From an uncultured Flavobacteriales bacterium (lineage in GTDB: Bacteria > Bacteroidota > Bacteroidia > Flavobacteriales_F > PHOS-HE28), in the NCBI GenBank assembly GCA_937872175.1, contig CALMPI010000042.1:1-64000 (forward strand): a stretch of 64,000 nt of DNA, read 5' to 3'. Shown here in pieces: positions 50,042 to 59,125 of the stretch. Under the pieces are notes generated by a model. The model searched no databases. It had not been told where the DNA came from and saw only the letters and a list, made by a program, of their open reading frames with translations. The translations under genes and the position numbers were made by a program. Position 1 is the stretch's first letter. Every line of letters begins with the position of its first letter.

Positions 50042-52534
50042 TTACATCTCCATGCCCCCACCGTCGCCGGCATCGCGCTGCGGCTGACGGCGCCGGAAGA
50101 GGGAGCTGTTCTGCTCGCCGAACTTCCACGTGAGGGTGAAGCGCACGAAGCGCATCTCGCGCCGGCGGTAGCTCTCCTGTTCGAAGAAGGCCGTTTCCAC
50201 CGTGTTGCCCCAGCGACGCGTGAAGAACACATCGTTCACCGATACCACGGCGTTCAACCGGCGCGTGATGTCCTTGCCCACCGAAAGGTCCACCCCGTAC
50301 TGTTCCAGGCCACGCCCCTGCGGCTGCACGCGGGGTCCCTCGTACTCGCCGTTCACCTGCACGGACCAGTCCTTCGGCAGGCGGTAGTTCACGAGCAACT
50401 TGGCGTTCCACTGGAAGCCCGTGTTCCGCACACCGCCGTCGGCGGAGGACAAGGCCACGTCCAGGTATTGCGCCGTTCCGCTCAGCGTGAGCTGGAGGCC
50501 CTGCACCGGTTCCACCTTCAGCACGTTCTCCCAGCCGGCGGTGACGCTGTGGCTGCCGTTCACGAAGGTGTTCAGCAGCACGGTGCTGTCGGTGGCCAGC
50601 GGTGTGCTGTAGCCCGTGATCACATCCTCCGTGTAGCGTCCGAACACGCTGGTGAGCCAGCTGGCCCTGCCCTTCCAGAAGGGGAGCAGATGGTTCACCT
50701 CGGCCAGGTTGTTCATCTCCGGCGCCAGGCCCGGGTTGCCGATGCGCACGTTGCGGGCGTCGCTGAACATGATGAAGGGCATGATCTGCCAGAAGCGCGG
50801 CCGGTCGATCTTGCGCGAGAAGTTCACCTGCAGTTCGCGCATGCTGCCCGGCCACCGGTGCACCAGGTAGACCGCGGGGAACAGCGCCTTGAGCAGGTCC
50901 TGACCGCCATCCGGGTACTTGTAGCTGAACACCTGGTCCTTGCCGATCAGCTCCGTTTCGAACCACGTCTGCTCGAACCGAAGCCCGGCCTGGAGGCTCC
51001 AGCGTTCGCTGAGCGTCCGCGTCCAGTTCACGTAGGCCGCGTTGATCACATCCGTGATCCGGTAGTCGTTGGTGAGCGCACTGTCCAGCTCGCCTGACGG
51101 CGTCTGTGGCGTGGTGAGCAGCACGTCCAGCCAGGTGCGGTCCCACTTCAGGTTGCTCTTCACCCCGTATTCCAGCTTGCTCCGTTCGCTCAGCGGGTCC
51201 GCCATGTCGAACTGGAAGGACCACTGGTCGTAGTACGATCCGCCCAGGTTGTCCTGGATGCGCGGCGTGGTGGTGTCCGGGCCGCCATCCGCGATGAAGC
51301 GCCGGAGGTCGAAGCGCGAATCGCTGTCGCGGTCCCAGCGGTTGTACGTGAGGTCCACCGACCACTCCTTGCCCTCCTTGGGGGTCTTGTGCCGGAAGGC
51401 CAGCTGGCCGTTGAGGCTCCGGGTCCGCGTCTCCGTGTCGTTCACCTGCGTGCCGTAGGTGCTCACCGCTCCATCGGACGCGCGGCTCTCGAAGGTCTGG
51501 CTCTCGCGCCCGGACATGTTGTGGAAGCGCGATCCCAGGGACAGGGACAGCACGCTTCGGTTGCTGACCTGCACATCCGTTCCGAACCGGCCGCCAAAGG
51601 ACCTGCGTCCCGACCGGTTGTCCGTGCGCTGTTCGAAGGTGCCCGCCGGCACACCTTGGGCCAGGTCCGTGCGCAGGGTGAGCCCGTCGGTGACGTTGGT
51701 GCCGCCGTTGTAGTTGGCGCTGAGGTTGAAGCCCCAGCGGCCTTCGCGCAGGTTGACGTTGGCACCGGCCTGGTAGCGGTCGTTCGTGCCCACCCCCGCC
51801 TGCATCTGACCGCTGTACCCGGGCTTGGTGCTCTTCTTCAGCACCACATTGATGATGCCACCGGTGGTGTTGGCATCGAAGATCACCGATGGGTTGGTGA
51901 TCACCTCCACGCGTTCGATCTCCTCGGCCGGGATCTGTTCCAGGGTCAGTGAGGAGGGGCGACCATCCACCAGGATCTGGGGGCGGGCCCCCCGCATCTC
52001 CACGTTGCCTTCCAGGTCCACGCTCAGCCCGGGCACGTTCTTCATCACGTCCACACCCGATCCACCGCGTGCGGCCAGGTCCTTGTCCACGTTGAACACG
52101 CGCCTGTCCACCAACATCTGCATCGGGCTCCTCTCGCGCACCACCGTGGCCTCCTGCAGCACGCCGGCGTCGGCCTCCAGCCTCAGGTTGCCCAGGTCGA
52201 CCTCGCTCCGGTCGCGGGTCACCTCCACGGTCTGTTCGATGGTGCGGTAGCCCAGAAAGCTCACCTGCACGCGATACCGTCCGCCCGGCACCGGTTCCAG
52301 CAGGAAATCGCCGTTGCCCCGCACCATGGTGCCGGTGATCACGCTGTCCCTGCTGCCGGCGAACAGGGTCACTGTGGCGAACTCGGCGCCCTTGCCGCTC
52401 ACCGCGTCGATCACCTTACCGTAGACACGGCCGCTCACCGGACGTCCGCCACCCCCTGGCCGTTGGGCCGGTAGTACGGTCACCCACCCGAAAGCGAACA
52501 GCAGGAGGAGCGCCCGAGGGCAGGGGAGGGACAT
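50042..52534 (-). CDS. Outer-membrane beta-barrel family protein (OMP_b-brl_3)
   Basis: 830 residues. A signal peptide (ALLLLFAFGWVTVLPAQ), then a carboxypeptidase-regulatory domain (~33-115, VYGKVIDAVSGKGAEFATVT; YRVQVSFLGYRTIEQTVEV), a TonB-receptor-like plug (VDVMKNVPGLSVDLEGNVEM; ITNPSVIFDANTTGGIINVV) and a long barrel. There is no classical TonB box that I can identify. The C-terminus ends in a Gly/Met-rich tail (DAGDGGGMEM) beyond the last strand, which is common in this family. Substrate unknown. It is convergent with the HmuY-like gene, with 5 bp between stops. Confidence 0.88.
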   Translation of the reverse strand: MSLPCPRALLLLFAFGWVTVLPAQRPGGGGRPVSGRVYGKVIDAVSGKGAEFATVTLFAGSRDSVITGTMVRGNGDFLLEPVPGGRYRVQVSFLGYRTIEQTVEVTRDRSEVDLGNLRLEADAGVLQEATVVRERSPMQMLVDRRVFNVDKDLAARGGSGVDVMKNVPGLSVDLEGNVEMRGARPQILVDGRPSSLTLEQIPAEEIERVEVITNPSVIFDANTTGGIINVVLKKSTKPGYSGQMQAGVGTNDRYQAGANVNLREGRWGFNLSANYNGGTNVTDGLTLRTDLAQGVPAGTFEQRTDNRSGRRSFGGRFGTDVQVSNRSVLSLSLGSRFHNMSGRESQTFESRASDGAVSTYGTQVNDTETRTRSLNGQLAFRHKTPKEGKEWSVDLTYNRWDRDSDSRFDLRRFIADGGPDTTTPRIQDNLGGSYYDQWSFQFDMADPLSERSKLEYGVKSNLKWDRTWLDVLLTTPQTPSGELDSALTNDYRITDVINAAYVNWTRTLSERWSLQAGLRFEQTWFETELIGKDQVFSYKYPDGGQDLLKALFPAVYLVHRWPGSMRELQVNFSRKIDRPRFWQIMPFIMFSDARNVRIGNPGLAPEMNNLAEVNHLLPFWKGRASWLTSVFGRYTEDVITGYSTPLATDSTVLLNTFVNGSHSVTAGWENVLKVEPVQGLQLTLSGTAQYLDVALSSADGGVRNTGFQWNAKLLVNYRLPKDWSVQVNGEYEGPRVQPQGRGLEQYGVDLSVGKDITRRLNAVVSVNDVFFTRRWGNTVETAFFEQESYRRREMRFVRFTLTWKFGEQNSSLFRRRQPQRDAGDGGGMEM

Positions 52535-52538
52535 GGCG

Positions 52539-52546
52539 CAAAGCTA
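52539..52546 (-). promoter_or_regulatory. -7 promoter box 4 nt from the barrel-gene ATG
   Basis: On the minus strand TAGCTTTG, a perfect TAnnTTTG match, is followed by CGCC and then the ATG at 52534. The transcript would start at or next to the ATG, so the mRNA would be leaderless. Confidence 0.55.
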
Positions 52547-52631
52547 CCGGGATGCCCTATGGCGGCTCTGCGCCATGCGGGATCTCCGGTCGAGATCAAC
52601 AACTTTTCACAGGGACCGGGGGGGTGGAACG

Positions 52632-52661
52632 AAAGAGCCCCGCCGAAGCGGGGCCCCTTTG
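52632..52661 (-). terminator. Terminator of the RNA-binding protein gene
   Basis: A GCCCCGC-TTCG-GCGGGGC hairpin (minus strand) followed by a short T-rich stretch, 17 bp beyond the stop at 52678. Confidence 0.8.
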
Positions 52662-52677
52662 TTGGCATGGGATGGGA

Positions 52678-53034
52678 TCACTCCTCGTCGCGACGGTAGG
52701 AGCGCTCGCCCCGATCGCGGAAACCGCCGCGGTCGTTGCGGTAGCCGCCACGGTCGCCACCACCTCCTCCGCGGAAGGGGCGGTCGCCCTCCGGACGGGG
52801 GCGGGCCTCGTTCACCACGAGGTCACGGCCATGGAAGTTCTTGCCGTTGGTGGCCTCGATGGCCTGACGGCCGGCGTTGTCATCGGACATCTCCACGAAT
52901 CCGAAGCCGCGGCTCCGGTTGGTGGCCTTGTCCATGATGATCTTGGCCGAGGTGACCTCGCCGTAAGGCTCGAAGAGCTCACGGAGGTCCTGGTCCTTCA
53001 CAGAGTAAGGGACGTTGGCGACGTAAATGTTCAT
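52678..53034 (-). CDS. RRM-family RNA-binding protein with Gly/Arg-rich tail
   Basis: 118 residues from the ATG at 53034. One RRM domain covers residues 1-80, with RNP2 in MNIYVANVPYSV and RNP1 in RSRGFGFVEM (~41-50). A tail of about 35 residues rich in Gly, Arg and Asp follows (GGGGGDRGGYRNDRGGFRDR). Such small RRM proteins are common in Bacteroidota and cyanobacteria, where several are induced by cold. They bind mRNA, and the RGG-like tail adds RNA affinity. An upstream promoter predicts a leader of about 75 nt. The gene is monocistronic with its own terminator. Confidence 0.93.
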   Translation of the reverse strand: MNIYVANVPYSVKDQDLRELFEPYGEVTSAKIIMDKATNRSRGFGFVEMSDDNAGRQAIEATNGKNFHGRDLVVNEARPRPEGDRPFRGGGGGDRGGYRNDRGGFRDRGERSYRRDEE

Positions 53035-53114
53035 GCGTTCTACTGACGTGTTTGGTTGGTCTTTGCCTGTGCCGGGGTGGTCTCGCCAAAGCACACCACG
53101 GTCGTTGGGCGGCA

Positions 53115-53144
53115 CGAAAGTAGGCAGAAGTCCGATCCCGGCAA
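53115..53144 (-). promoter_or_regulatory. Promoter of the RNA-binding protein gene
   Basis: On the minus strand TTG (53142-53144), a 19-nt spacer and TACTTTCG (53115-53122; 7 of 8 to TAnnTTTG) form a complete Bacteroidota promoter. The leader to the ATG at 53034 would be about 75 nt, longer than for other genes in the window. Confidence 0.6.
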
Positions 53145-53371
53145 GTACCCCCCGCCCGGCAGGCCGTTCCCCTTGGGGCTTCCCGACCCCGTCCCGGTGC
53201 GACGTGCCACCCGACAGGAGGTGCATCGCCGGGGCCGGCGGCCACACCGGTCAGGCCCGGCGCCGCTCTGCAGCCCGCCGGTCGGTCCCCGTTCGTCCCT
53301 GCCGGTCATCCACCCACCGGTCCATCCCTTTCGCCGCGGTCCGGCGCCCTCACAGCCCTCAGTTTCGGCCC

Positions 53372-54619
53372 ATGGACCGCGTCATCGACCCCAGGCCGGC
53401 CCGGCGAAGGCGGGTGATCGCGTTCGGAGGAACGGTCGTCGTGTTCCTCGTCGCCCTGGCCCTCTGGGGCGGCTCGTTCGCCACCAGCCGGGTCCGTGTG
53501 GAGACCGCCAGGGTCACCATCGGTGTGGTGGAACGGGGCCTCTTCAAGGAGTTCATCCCCGTCACCGGCACGGTGCAGCCCATCCAGACGGTGTTCCTGG
53601 ACGCGCTCGAAGGGGGCACCGTGAAGCACCGGTTCGTGGAGGACGGCACGCACGTGAAGGCGGGCGACCCCATCATCGAGCTCAGCAACCCGCAGTTGCA
53701 CATGGACGCCATCAACCGCGAGGCACAGTTGCTCGACCAGCAGAACAACCTGCGCAACACCCGTCTGGCGATGGACCAGCAGACCACCCGACTGCGGGAC
53801 GAACTGCTGAACCTGGACAAGGAACTGAAGCGGCTCGAACGCGACCAGCGGGTCAACGACCGTCTGCTCCGTGATTCACTGCTCGCGCAGAACACCTACA
53901 TGGCCGACCGGGAGAACCTGGAGTACATGCGGGCGAAGCGCATGCTGCTGGCCGCGAACGTCCGCAGTGATTCGCTCTTCCGCCTCAGCCAGATGGGCTC
54001 CATCAGCAGCAACCTCGAGCTGATCCAGCAGAACCTCCACTTCCTGCGCGAGAACCTGCAGAACCTGGTGATCACGGCGCCGATCGACGGGCAGCTCAGC
54101 GGGCTCAACGTGGAGCTGGGCCAGACGCGGCAGCGCGGTGAACGCATCGCCCAGATCGACGTGCTGGAGCGCTTCAAGGTGCGCGCACGGATCCCCGAGC
54201 ACTATGTGAGCCGTGTCGTCATCGGCCTTCAGGGCACCTTCATCCATGCCGGTTCGGAGCACACCATCGAGGTGTTCAAGGTGTATCCCGAAGTGAGCAA
54301 CGGCGAGTTCGATGTGGACCTGCGGTTCACGGGTGCGACGCCGGCCGACATCCGCCGCGGGCAGACCTTCCAGGTGCGGCTCCAGCTCAGCGAGGACATG
54401 GAGGCCGTGATGCTGCCACGCGGCCCCTTCTTCCAGGATACCGGCGGCCAGTGGGTGTTCGTGGTCGATGCCGAAGGCAGGGCCACCCGGCGCGAGCTGA
54501 AGCTGGGCCGACAGAACCCCGATATGTACGAGGTGATCGAAGGACTGCGGCCCGGCGATCGCGTCGTGACCAGCCGATACAGCGCGTTCAACGATGCGGA
54601 CGAGCTCCTGATCCAATAG
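53372..54619 (+). CDS. HlyD/MacA-type periplasmic adaptor
   Basis: 415 residues from the ATG at 53372. The longer frame upstream is intergenic. One membrane helix (VIAFGGTVVVFLVALALWGG, ~residues 14-33), a lipoyl/barrel-sandwich half (VTGTVQPIQTVFLDALEGGT and VEDGTHVKAGDPIIELSNPQ), a coiled-coil hairpin (~110-210), the second half-motif NLVITAPIDGQLSGLNVELG (~231) and a beta-barrel. It bridges an inner-membrane transporter to an outer-membrane channel. ATPase and permease genes follow, making a MacAB-like exporter. No TolC-type gene is in the window. CAGTTTCG ends 4 nt before the ATG. Confidence 0.92.
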   Translation: MDRVIDPRPARRRRVIAFGGTVVVFLVALALWGGSFATSRVRVETARVTIGVVERGLFKEFIPVTGTVQPIQTVFLDALEGGTVKHRFVEDGTHVKAGDPIIELSNPQLHMDAINREAQLLDQQNNLRNTRLAMDQQTTRLRDELLNLDKELKRLERDQRVNDRLLRDSLLAQNTYMADRENLEYMRAKRMLLAANVRSDSLFRLSQMGSISSNLELIQQNLHFLRENLQNLVITAPIDGQLSGLNVELGQTRQRGERIAQIDVLERFKVRARIPEHYVSRVVIGLQGTFIHAGSEHTIEVFKVYPEVSNGEFDVDLRFTGATPADIRRGQTFQVRLQLSEDMEAVMLPRGPFFQDTGGQWVFVVDAEGRATRRELKLGRQNPDMYEVIEGLRPGDRVVTSRYSAFNDADELLIQ

Positions 54620-54695
54620 CAGCCACGGTCCTGCGCACCTCGCGTGTTGCAGGACCTGCCAACACGGAACGTCGATCACGATAACCCCCCACCCC

Positions 54696-55391
54696 ATGAG
54701 CCTCCTGAGCACCCGCAACCTCTCGAAGATCTATCGCACGGACACCGTGGAGACCACCGCCCTTCATGACGTGAGCATCGAGATCGACCAGGGCGAGTTC
54801 GTGGCGATCATGGGACCCAGCGGCTGCGGCAAGTCCACATTGCTCAACATCATCGGACTGCTGGATCCACCCAGCAGCGGCAGCTACCTCGTGAACGGCG
54901 AGGACGTGAGCGGCTACAACGAGCGGCGGCGCGCCGAAGTGCGCAAGAGCACCATCGGCTTCGTCTTCCAGAGCTTCAACCTGATCGACGAGCTCACCGT
55001 GGATGAGAACATCGAGCTTCCCTTGGTCTACACGCGGATGGGCAAGGCGGAACGCCGCCAGCGCGTGCAGCAGGCGATGGACCGCATGAACATCGCCCAC
55101 AGGGCGAAGCACTTCCCCCAGCAGCTCAGCGGCGGACAGCAACAGCGCGTGGCCATCGCCCGGGCCGTGGTGAACAGCCCCAGGCTCATCCTGGCCGACG
55201 AGCCCACGGGCAACCTGGACAGCGCGATGGGCGAGGAGGTGATGGGCCTGCTCACCGAGCTGAACAAGGCCGGCACCACCGTCATCATCGTCACGCACAG
55301 CCTCCGCGATGCGGGCTACGCCCAGCGGACGATCAAGCTGCTCGACGGAAAGGTGGTGGCGGGCAACGTGCCGGCGCAGGCGCTGCTTTGA
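54696..55391 (+). CDS. ABC transporter ATPase (MacB/LolD type)
   Basis: 231 residues. Walker [12 protein letters not shown] (~residues 37-47), Q-loop [20 protein letters not shown], signature [14 protein letters not shown] (~142), Walker [14 protein letters not shown] (~164), and the switch His in VIIVTHS. It powers the FtsX/MacB-type permease encoded 10 bp downstream. These three-gene units export peptides, lipoproteins or antibiotics by mechanical coupling rather than by moving substrate through the membrane domain. Confidence 0.95.
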   Translation: MSLLSTRNLSKIYRTDTVETTALHDVSIEIDQGEFVAIMGPSGCGKSTLLNIIGLLDPPSSGSYLVNGEDVSGYNERRRAEVRKSTIGFVFQSFNLIDELTVDENIELPLVYTRMGKAERRQRVQQAMDRMNIAHRAKHFPQQLSGGQQQRVAIARAVVNSPRLILADEPTGNLDSAMGEEVMGLLTELNKAGTTVIIVTHSLRDAGYAQRTIKLLDGKVVAGNVPAQALL

Positions 55392-55401
55392 GAACGATGC
55401 C

Positions 55402-57819
55402 ATGTGGAAGAACCACCTTCTCATCGCCTGGCGCACCCTGAAGCGCGACAAGCTGTTCGCCGCGCTCAACATCCTCGGCCTCGCCATCGGCGTGGTCGCC
55501 TGCTTCCTCATCTACATCTACGTGCAGGATGAACTGAGCTACGATGCGCACCATCGGAAGGCCGACCGCATCTTCCGCATCCAGGCCCATTACCACTTCG
55601 GCGATACGAAGGACGATTTCGGCATCACGCCCTTTCCGATCATGGATGTGCTGCTGCAGGAGTATCCGGAGATCGAGGCCGGGGTGTCGCTCTTCCAGCT
55701 GGGGCAGACCACGCTCGAGTTCAACGGCCAGCGCTTCACCGCCGAGCACGGCTACAACGCCGACACCAGCACCTTCCGCACCTTCGACTTCACCTTCACG
55801 CACGGCGGGCCGGATGCGCTGGATGAGCCGGACCACATCGTGATCATGCAGGAGATGGCCACGCGCATGTTCGGCGCGGATGATCCCATCGGCAAGCTGG
55901 TCACGCGCAATGGCCGCACGCTGAAGGTGGCGGGCGTGATCGATGAGAAAGCGGAGAGCACGCATATCCCCATGGGGGTCTTCATGAGCCGGCTGGGCCT
56001 GCCGCCGCAGGCGAAGGAGCAGCTTTCGCAAAGCTGGGGCAACAACAGCTGCTTCAACTACCTGGTGCTGGCGACGGGCACCAGCGCGGGCGATTTCCAA
56101 GGGAAGATCGATGCGTTCGTGGCCAAGCACATCCTCCCGCGCTGGGAGGGCTGGGGCTTCAAGGGCGAGATCCGCTTCAACCTGGAGCCGCTGCGCGAGG
56201 TGCACTTCAACAACGAGCTGATCTACGACACACCGAAGAAGGGCAACAAGGCCTACGTCACGCTCTTCGCGATCGTGGCGGTGCTCATCCTGGCCATCGC
56301 GTGCATCAATTACATCAACATGAGCACCGCCGATGCCACGCGCCGCGCCAAGGAGGTGGCCCTTCGCAAGGTGAGCGGCGCGCAACGCGGGCAGCTCGTC
56401 GCGCAGTTCATCGGCGCCAGCGTCCTGATCGCGGTCATCGGCATCGTGGTCGCCCTGGGCCTGCTGTGGCTCTGCCTGCCCGCGTTCAACTCCATCACCG
56501 GGAAGGAGATCGGCATGGGCCACCTGCTGCGCGGCAGCTTCTTCGCGGTCGTGCTGCTCATCGTGCTGCTCATCGGTGTCGTGGCGGGCAGCTATCCCGC
56601 CTTCTTCCTCTCGCGCTTCGCACCGCAGCTGCTGCTCAAGGAAGGCATCGCGAGCGGAGCCGGGAAGCAGCGCGTGCGCAAGGTGCTGATGGGCGCGCAA
56701 TTCGCCATCGCGCTCTTCATGGTCGTGGGTACGCTCGCGGTCTTCGCGCAACTGCACTGGCTGCGGAGCACCGACATGGGCTTCCGCAAGGAGAACCTGC
56801 TCACCATCACCATGCCCCGGCCGCCGGGGCCCGATACGCTCGCGTGGGATGCCCTGCGCCCGGTGAAGCAGGAGCTCATGCGTGAGAGCTTCGTCACCGG
56901 TGCCGCCTTCACCCAAAGCCTCCCCGGGAACAGCGGTGGCCGCTGGGTGCTGCGGGTGGTGACGCCGGATGGCAAGATCGACAAGCCCATGCCCACCATG
57001 AACGTGGATCCCGACTTCCCGGAGGTGCTGGGCCTGCAGTTGGTGGCCGGTCGCATGTTCGATCCGGCCATCGCGAGCGACAACGACCGCGCGGTGGTGG
57101 TGAACGAGAGCGCCGTGCGCAGCTTCGGTTGGAAGGACCCGCTCGCGGAGAAGATCTACGTGCCCGGCGACAGCAGTGAGCAGGAGCTTTCCGTGATCGG
57201 CGTGGTGAAGGACTTCCACTATGCCAGTCTGCACACGCCGATCGAGCCGATGTGCCTTTTCCAGAGCGATCGCCGCTACGGTGCGGCCAACCTGGTGCTG
57301 CGTCTTGCTCCCGGTGATCCTTCCGCGCAGCTCGAAGCGCTGCAGGCGCGCTGGAAGGAATTGCGGCCCAACGACAGCTGGGAGGCCAGCTTCCTCACGG
57401 ACAGCATCGCGCAGCTCTACCAGGCCGAGGACAAGCTCTACCGCGTCTTCGCGGCATTCGCCGTGCTCACCATCCTGCTCACCATCATGGGCCTCTATGG
57501 GCTGGCGTATTTCACTGCCAGGCAGCGCACCCGCGAGATCGGTATCCGCAGGGTGCTGGGAGCGCCGGTGTCCGATATCGTCGGCAGGCTGAACAAGGAG
57601 TTCGTGGTGCTGCTGGGCCTGGCGCTCCTCGTGGCCTTCCCGCTGGCCTTCTACGCCATCGGCCGCTGGCTGGAGACCTTCGCCTACCACACGGACATCT
57701 CACCGATGCTGTATGCAGCGGCCTTGCTCATCACCTTGGTGGTGACCGTGGTGACGGTGACGGTGCATGCGTACAGGGCCGCCGTGGCCGACCCGGTGAA
57801 GGCGCTGCGATACGAGTGA
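55402..57819 (+). CDS. FtsX/MacB-type ABC permease
   Basis: 805 residues from the ATG at 55402. The first membrane helix is LNILGLAIGVVACFLIYIYV (~22-41), followed by a large periplasmic domain. Three helices follow (~290-430) with the coupling motif RRAKEVALRKVSGAQRGQLV. A second half repeats the pattern: a helix near 425-445 (VRKVLMGAQFAIALFMVVGT), another periplasmic domain, and a final three-helix FtsX unit (RTREIGIRRVLGAPVSDIVG, ~710). This doubled FtsX layout is typical of the ~800-residue Bacteroidota permeases. Partner of the ATPase upstream. The rhodanese gene starts 9 bp later. Confidence 0.92.
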   Translation: MWKNHLLIAWRTLKRDKLFAALNILGLAIGVVACFLIYIYVQDELSYDAHHRKADRIFRIQAHYHFGDTKDDFGITPFPIMDVLLQEYPEIEAGVSLFQLGQTTLEFNGQRFTAEHGYNADTSTFRTFDFTFTHGGPDALDEPDHIVIMQEMATRMFGADDPIGKLVTRNGRTLKVAGVIDEKAESTHIPMGVFMSRLGLPPQAKEQLSQSWGNNSCFNYLVLATGTSAGDFQGKIDAFVAKHILPRWEGWGFKGEIRFNLEPLREVHFNNELIYDTPKKGNKAYVTLFAIVAVLILAIACINYINMSTADATRRAKEVALRKVSGAQRGQLVAQFIGASVLIAVIGIVVALGLLWLCLPAFNSITGKEIGMGHLLRGSFFAVVLLIVLLIGVVAGSYPAFFLSRFAPQLLLKEGIASGAGKQRVRKVLMGAQFAIALFMVVGTLAVFAQLHWLRSTDMGFRKENLLTITMPRPPGPDTLAWDALRPVKQELMRESFVTGAAFTQSLPGNSGGRWVLRVVTPDGKIDKPMPTMNVDPDFPEVLGLQLVAGRMFDPAIASDNDRAVVVNESAVRSFGWKDPLAEKIYVPGDSSEQELSVIGVVKDFHYASLHTPIEPMCLFQSDRRYGAANLVLRLAPGDPSAQLEALQARWKELRPNDSWEASFLTDSIAQLYQAEDKLYRVFAAFAVLTILLTIMGLYGLAYFTARQRTREIGIRRVLGAPVSDIVGRLNKEFVVLLGLALLVAFPLAFYAIGRWLETFAYHTDISPMLYAAALLITLVVTVVTVTVHAYRAAVADPVKALRYE

Positions 57820-57828
57820 ACCAACGCC

Positions 57829-59037
57829 ATGCGTGCCGGACAGCCCATCGCCTCGATGCTCCTCCTGCTCCTCGCCGGCGCGGTCCGCGGGCAGTTCGAA
57901 GGCGACGACCGGCGCTACCGGTGCATCGCGCTGGAGGATCTTCCGGCCGAGCTCGCCGCCGCGCCGAACGCCCTGTTGCTCGATTTCCGATCGGTCGGGG
58001 AGTTCAACGATACCGCAGCATGGGCGGGGCTGAACATCGGTCGGTTGAAGGGGGCCATCCACATCGGCCACAAGGAGCTGCCCCATCGACTTGCCGGGCT
58101 AGGCGTGGATCGGGACCGGCCCATCATCGTGTACTGCTCCCACAGCCAACGCAGCCGCCGTGCCAGCAACGCCCTTGTGGACAGCGGCTTCACCCATGTC
58201 ATCAACCTCAACGCCGGGCTGAGCCGCTACTGGCTCGAACGGGACAGGCTGGGTCAGGTTTCGGACCTGATCGAGCGCGCGCAGCGTTATGGTATCCTGA
58301 ACGCCGTCGAGCTGTGCACGTTGCTGTCCGCGGGCCCGGTCAGCCTTGTGGACGTACGGCCCGACACCCTGCTCGACCTCGAGCACCGGCCTGAACGCGT
58401 GTGGGCGATGGGCCGCGTCAATGGCGCGGTCCACATCCCGCGAGCGGATCTGCCCGGCCGCATGCAGGAGCTTCCGCACGACAGACCCATCGTGCTCTTC
58501 GATGAAGGCGGAAGCGATGCGCCCCGCGCAGCGGATCTCTTGTTGGACAATGGGTTCACGGACGTTCATGTGCTCTTCGATGGGCTGTCGGGGTTGATGG
58601 AGCTGCCGCCGGACCGCTTCCCCTGCCGTGCACCCACCTGGACCGCCACAGCGCCATATTCCGTCCTTCCTCCCACCGGACTGGATACTGCTGCCATCAG
58701 CGCGGGGCGCTGGACCGTGATCGACGTGCGTGGCCGCCAGCAGTACGACGAGCGAGGTCCCAACGGACCACGAGCCATGAACCGGTTCCGAGGCGCGGTC
58801 CACATCCCGGCGGAGGAGCTGATGGCTCGCATCAACGAGCTTCCGACCGACCGGGGCCGACCGGTCCTGCTCGTCGGTGACATGACCGGTGGACCTGTGC
58901 TCGATGCGGCCCGATCGCTCACCGATCGGGGGTTCACGCATGTGCATACGCTGTCCGGCGGCATCTGGGGGTTGCGGTGGGCGGTCCACAACCTGCCGGG
59001 ATATGGAGCTTGGCGTTCCTGGCTCATGGACCCGTGA
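57829..59037 (+). CDS. Exported protein with three rhodanese-like domains
   Basis: 402 residues with a signal peptide (ASMLLLLLAGAVRGQ). Three consecutive rhodanese-like domains are visible: ~34-135 (LLLDFRSVGEFND; IVYCSHSQRSRRASNAL), ~155-255 (VSLVDVRPDTLLDLEHRPER; IVLFDEGGSDAPRAADLL) and ~285-390 (WTVIDVRGRQQYDERGP; VLLVGDMTGGPVLDAAR). Only the first keeps a catalytic Cys (Cys103). The active-site loops of the second and third have none. Periplasmic sulfur transfer or cyanide/sulfide handling is possible for domain 1, and the others may be structural. It is probably cotranscribed with the exporter genes. Confidence 0.82.
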   Translation: MRAGQPIASMLLLLLAGAVRGQFEGDDRRYRCIALEDLPAELAAAPNALLLDFRSVGEFNDTAAWAGLNIGRLKGAIHIGHKELPHRLAGLGVDRDRPIIVYCSHSQRSRRASNALVDSGFTHVINLNAGLSRYWLERDRLGQVSDLIERAQRYGILNAVELCTLLSAGPVSLVDVRPDTLLDLEHRPERVWAMGRVNGAVHIPRADLPGRMQELPHDRPIVLFDEGGSDAPRAADLLLDNGFTDVHVLFDGLSGLMELPPDRFPCRAPTWTATAPYSVLPPTGLDTAAISAGRWTVIDVRGRQQYDERGPNGPRAMNRFRGAVHIPAEELMARINELPTDRGRPVLLVGDMTGGPVLDAARSLTDRGFTHVHTLSGGIWGLRWAVHNLPGYGAWRSWLMDP

Positions 59038-59125
59038 TCGCGCACCGGCCGACGGCGTCCGTGGCAGAATGAACGGTACGCCATCGAACGGGATGGTCGC
59101 TGCTTCGCCCGCAGCACTTTCGTGC

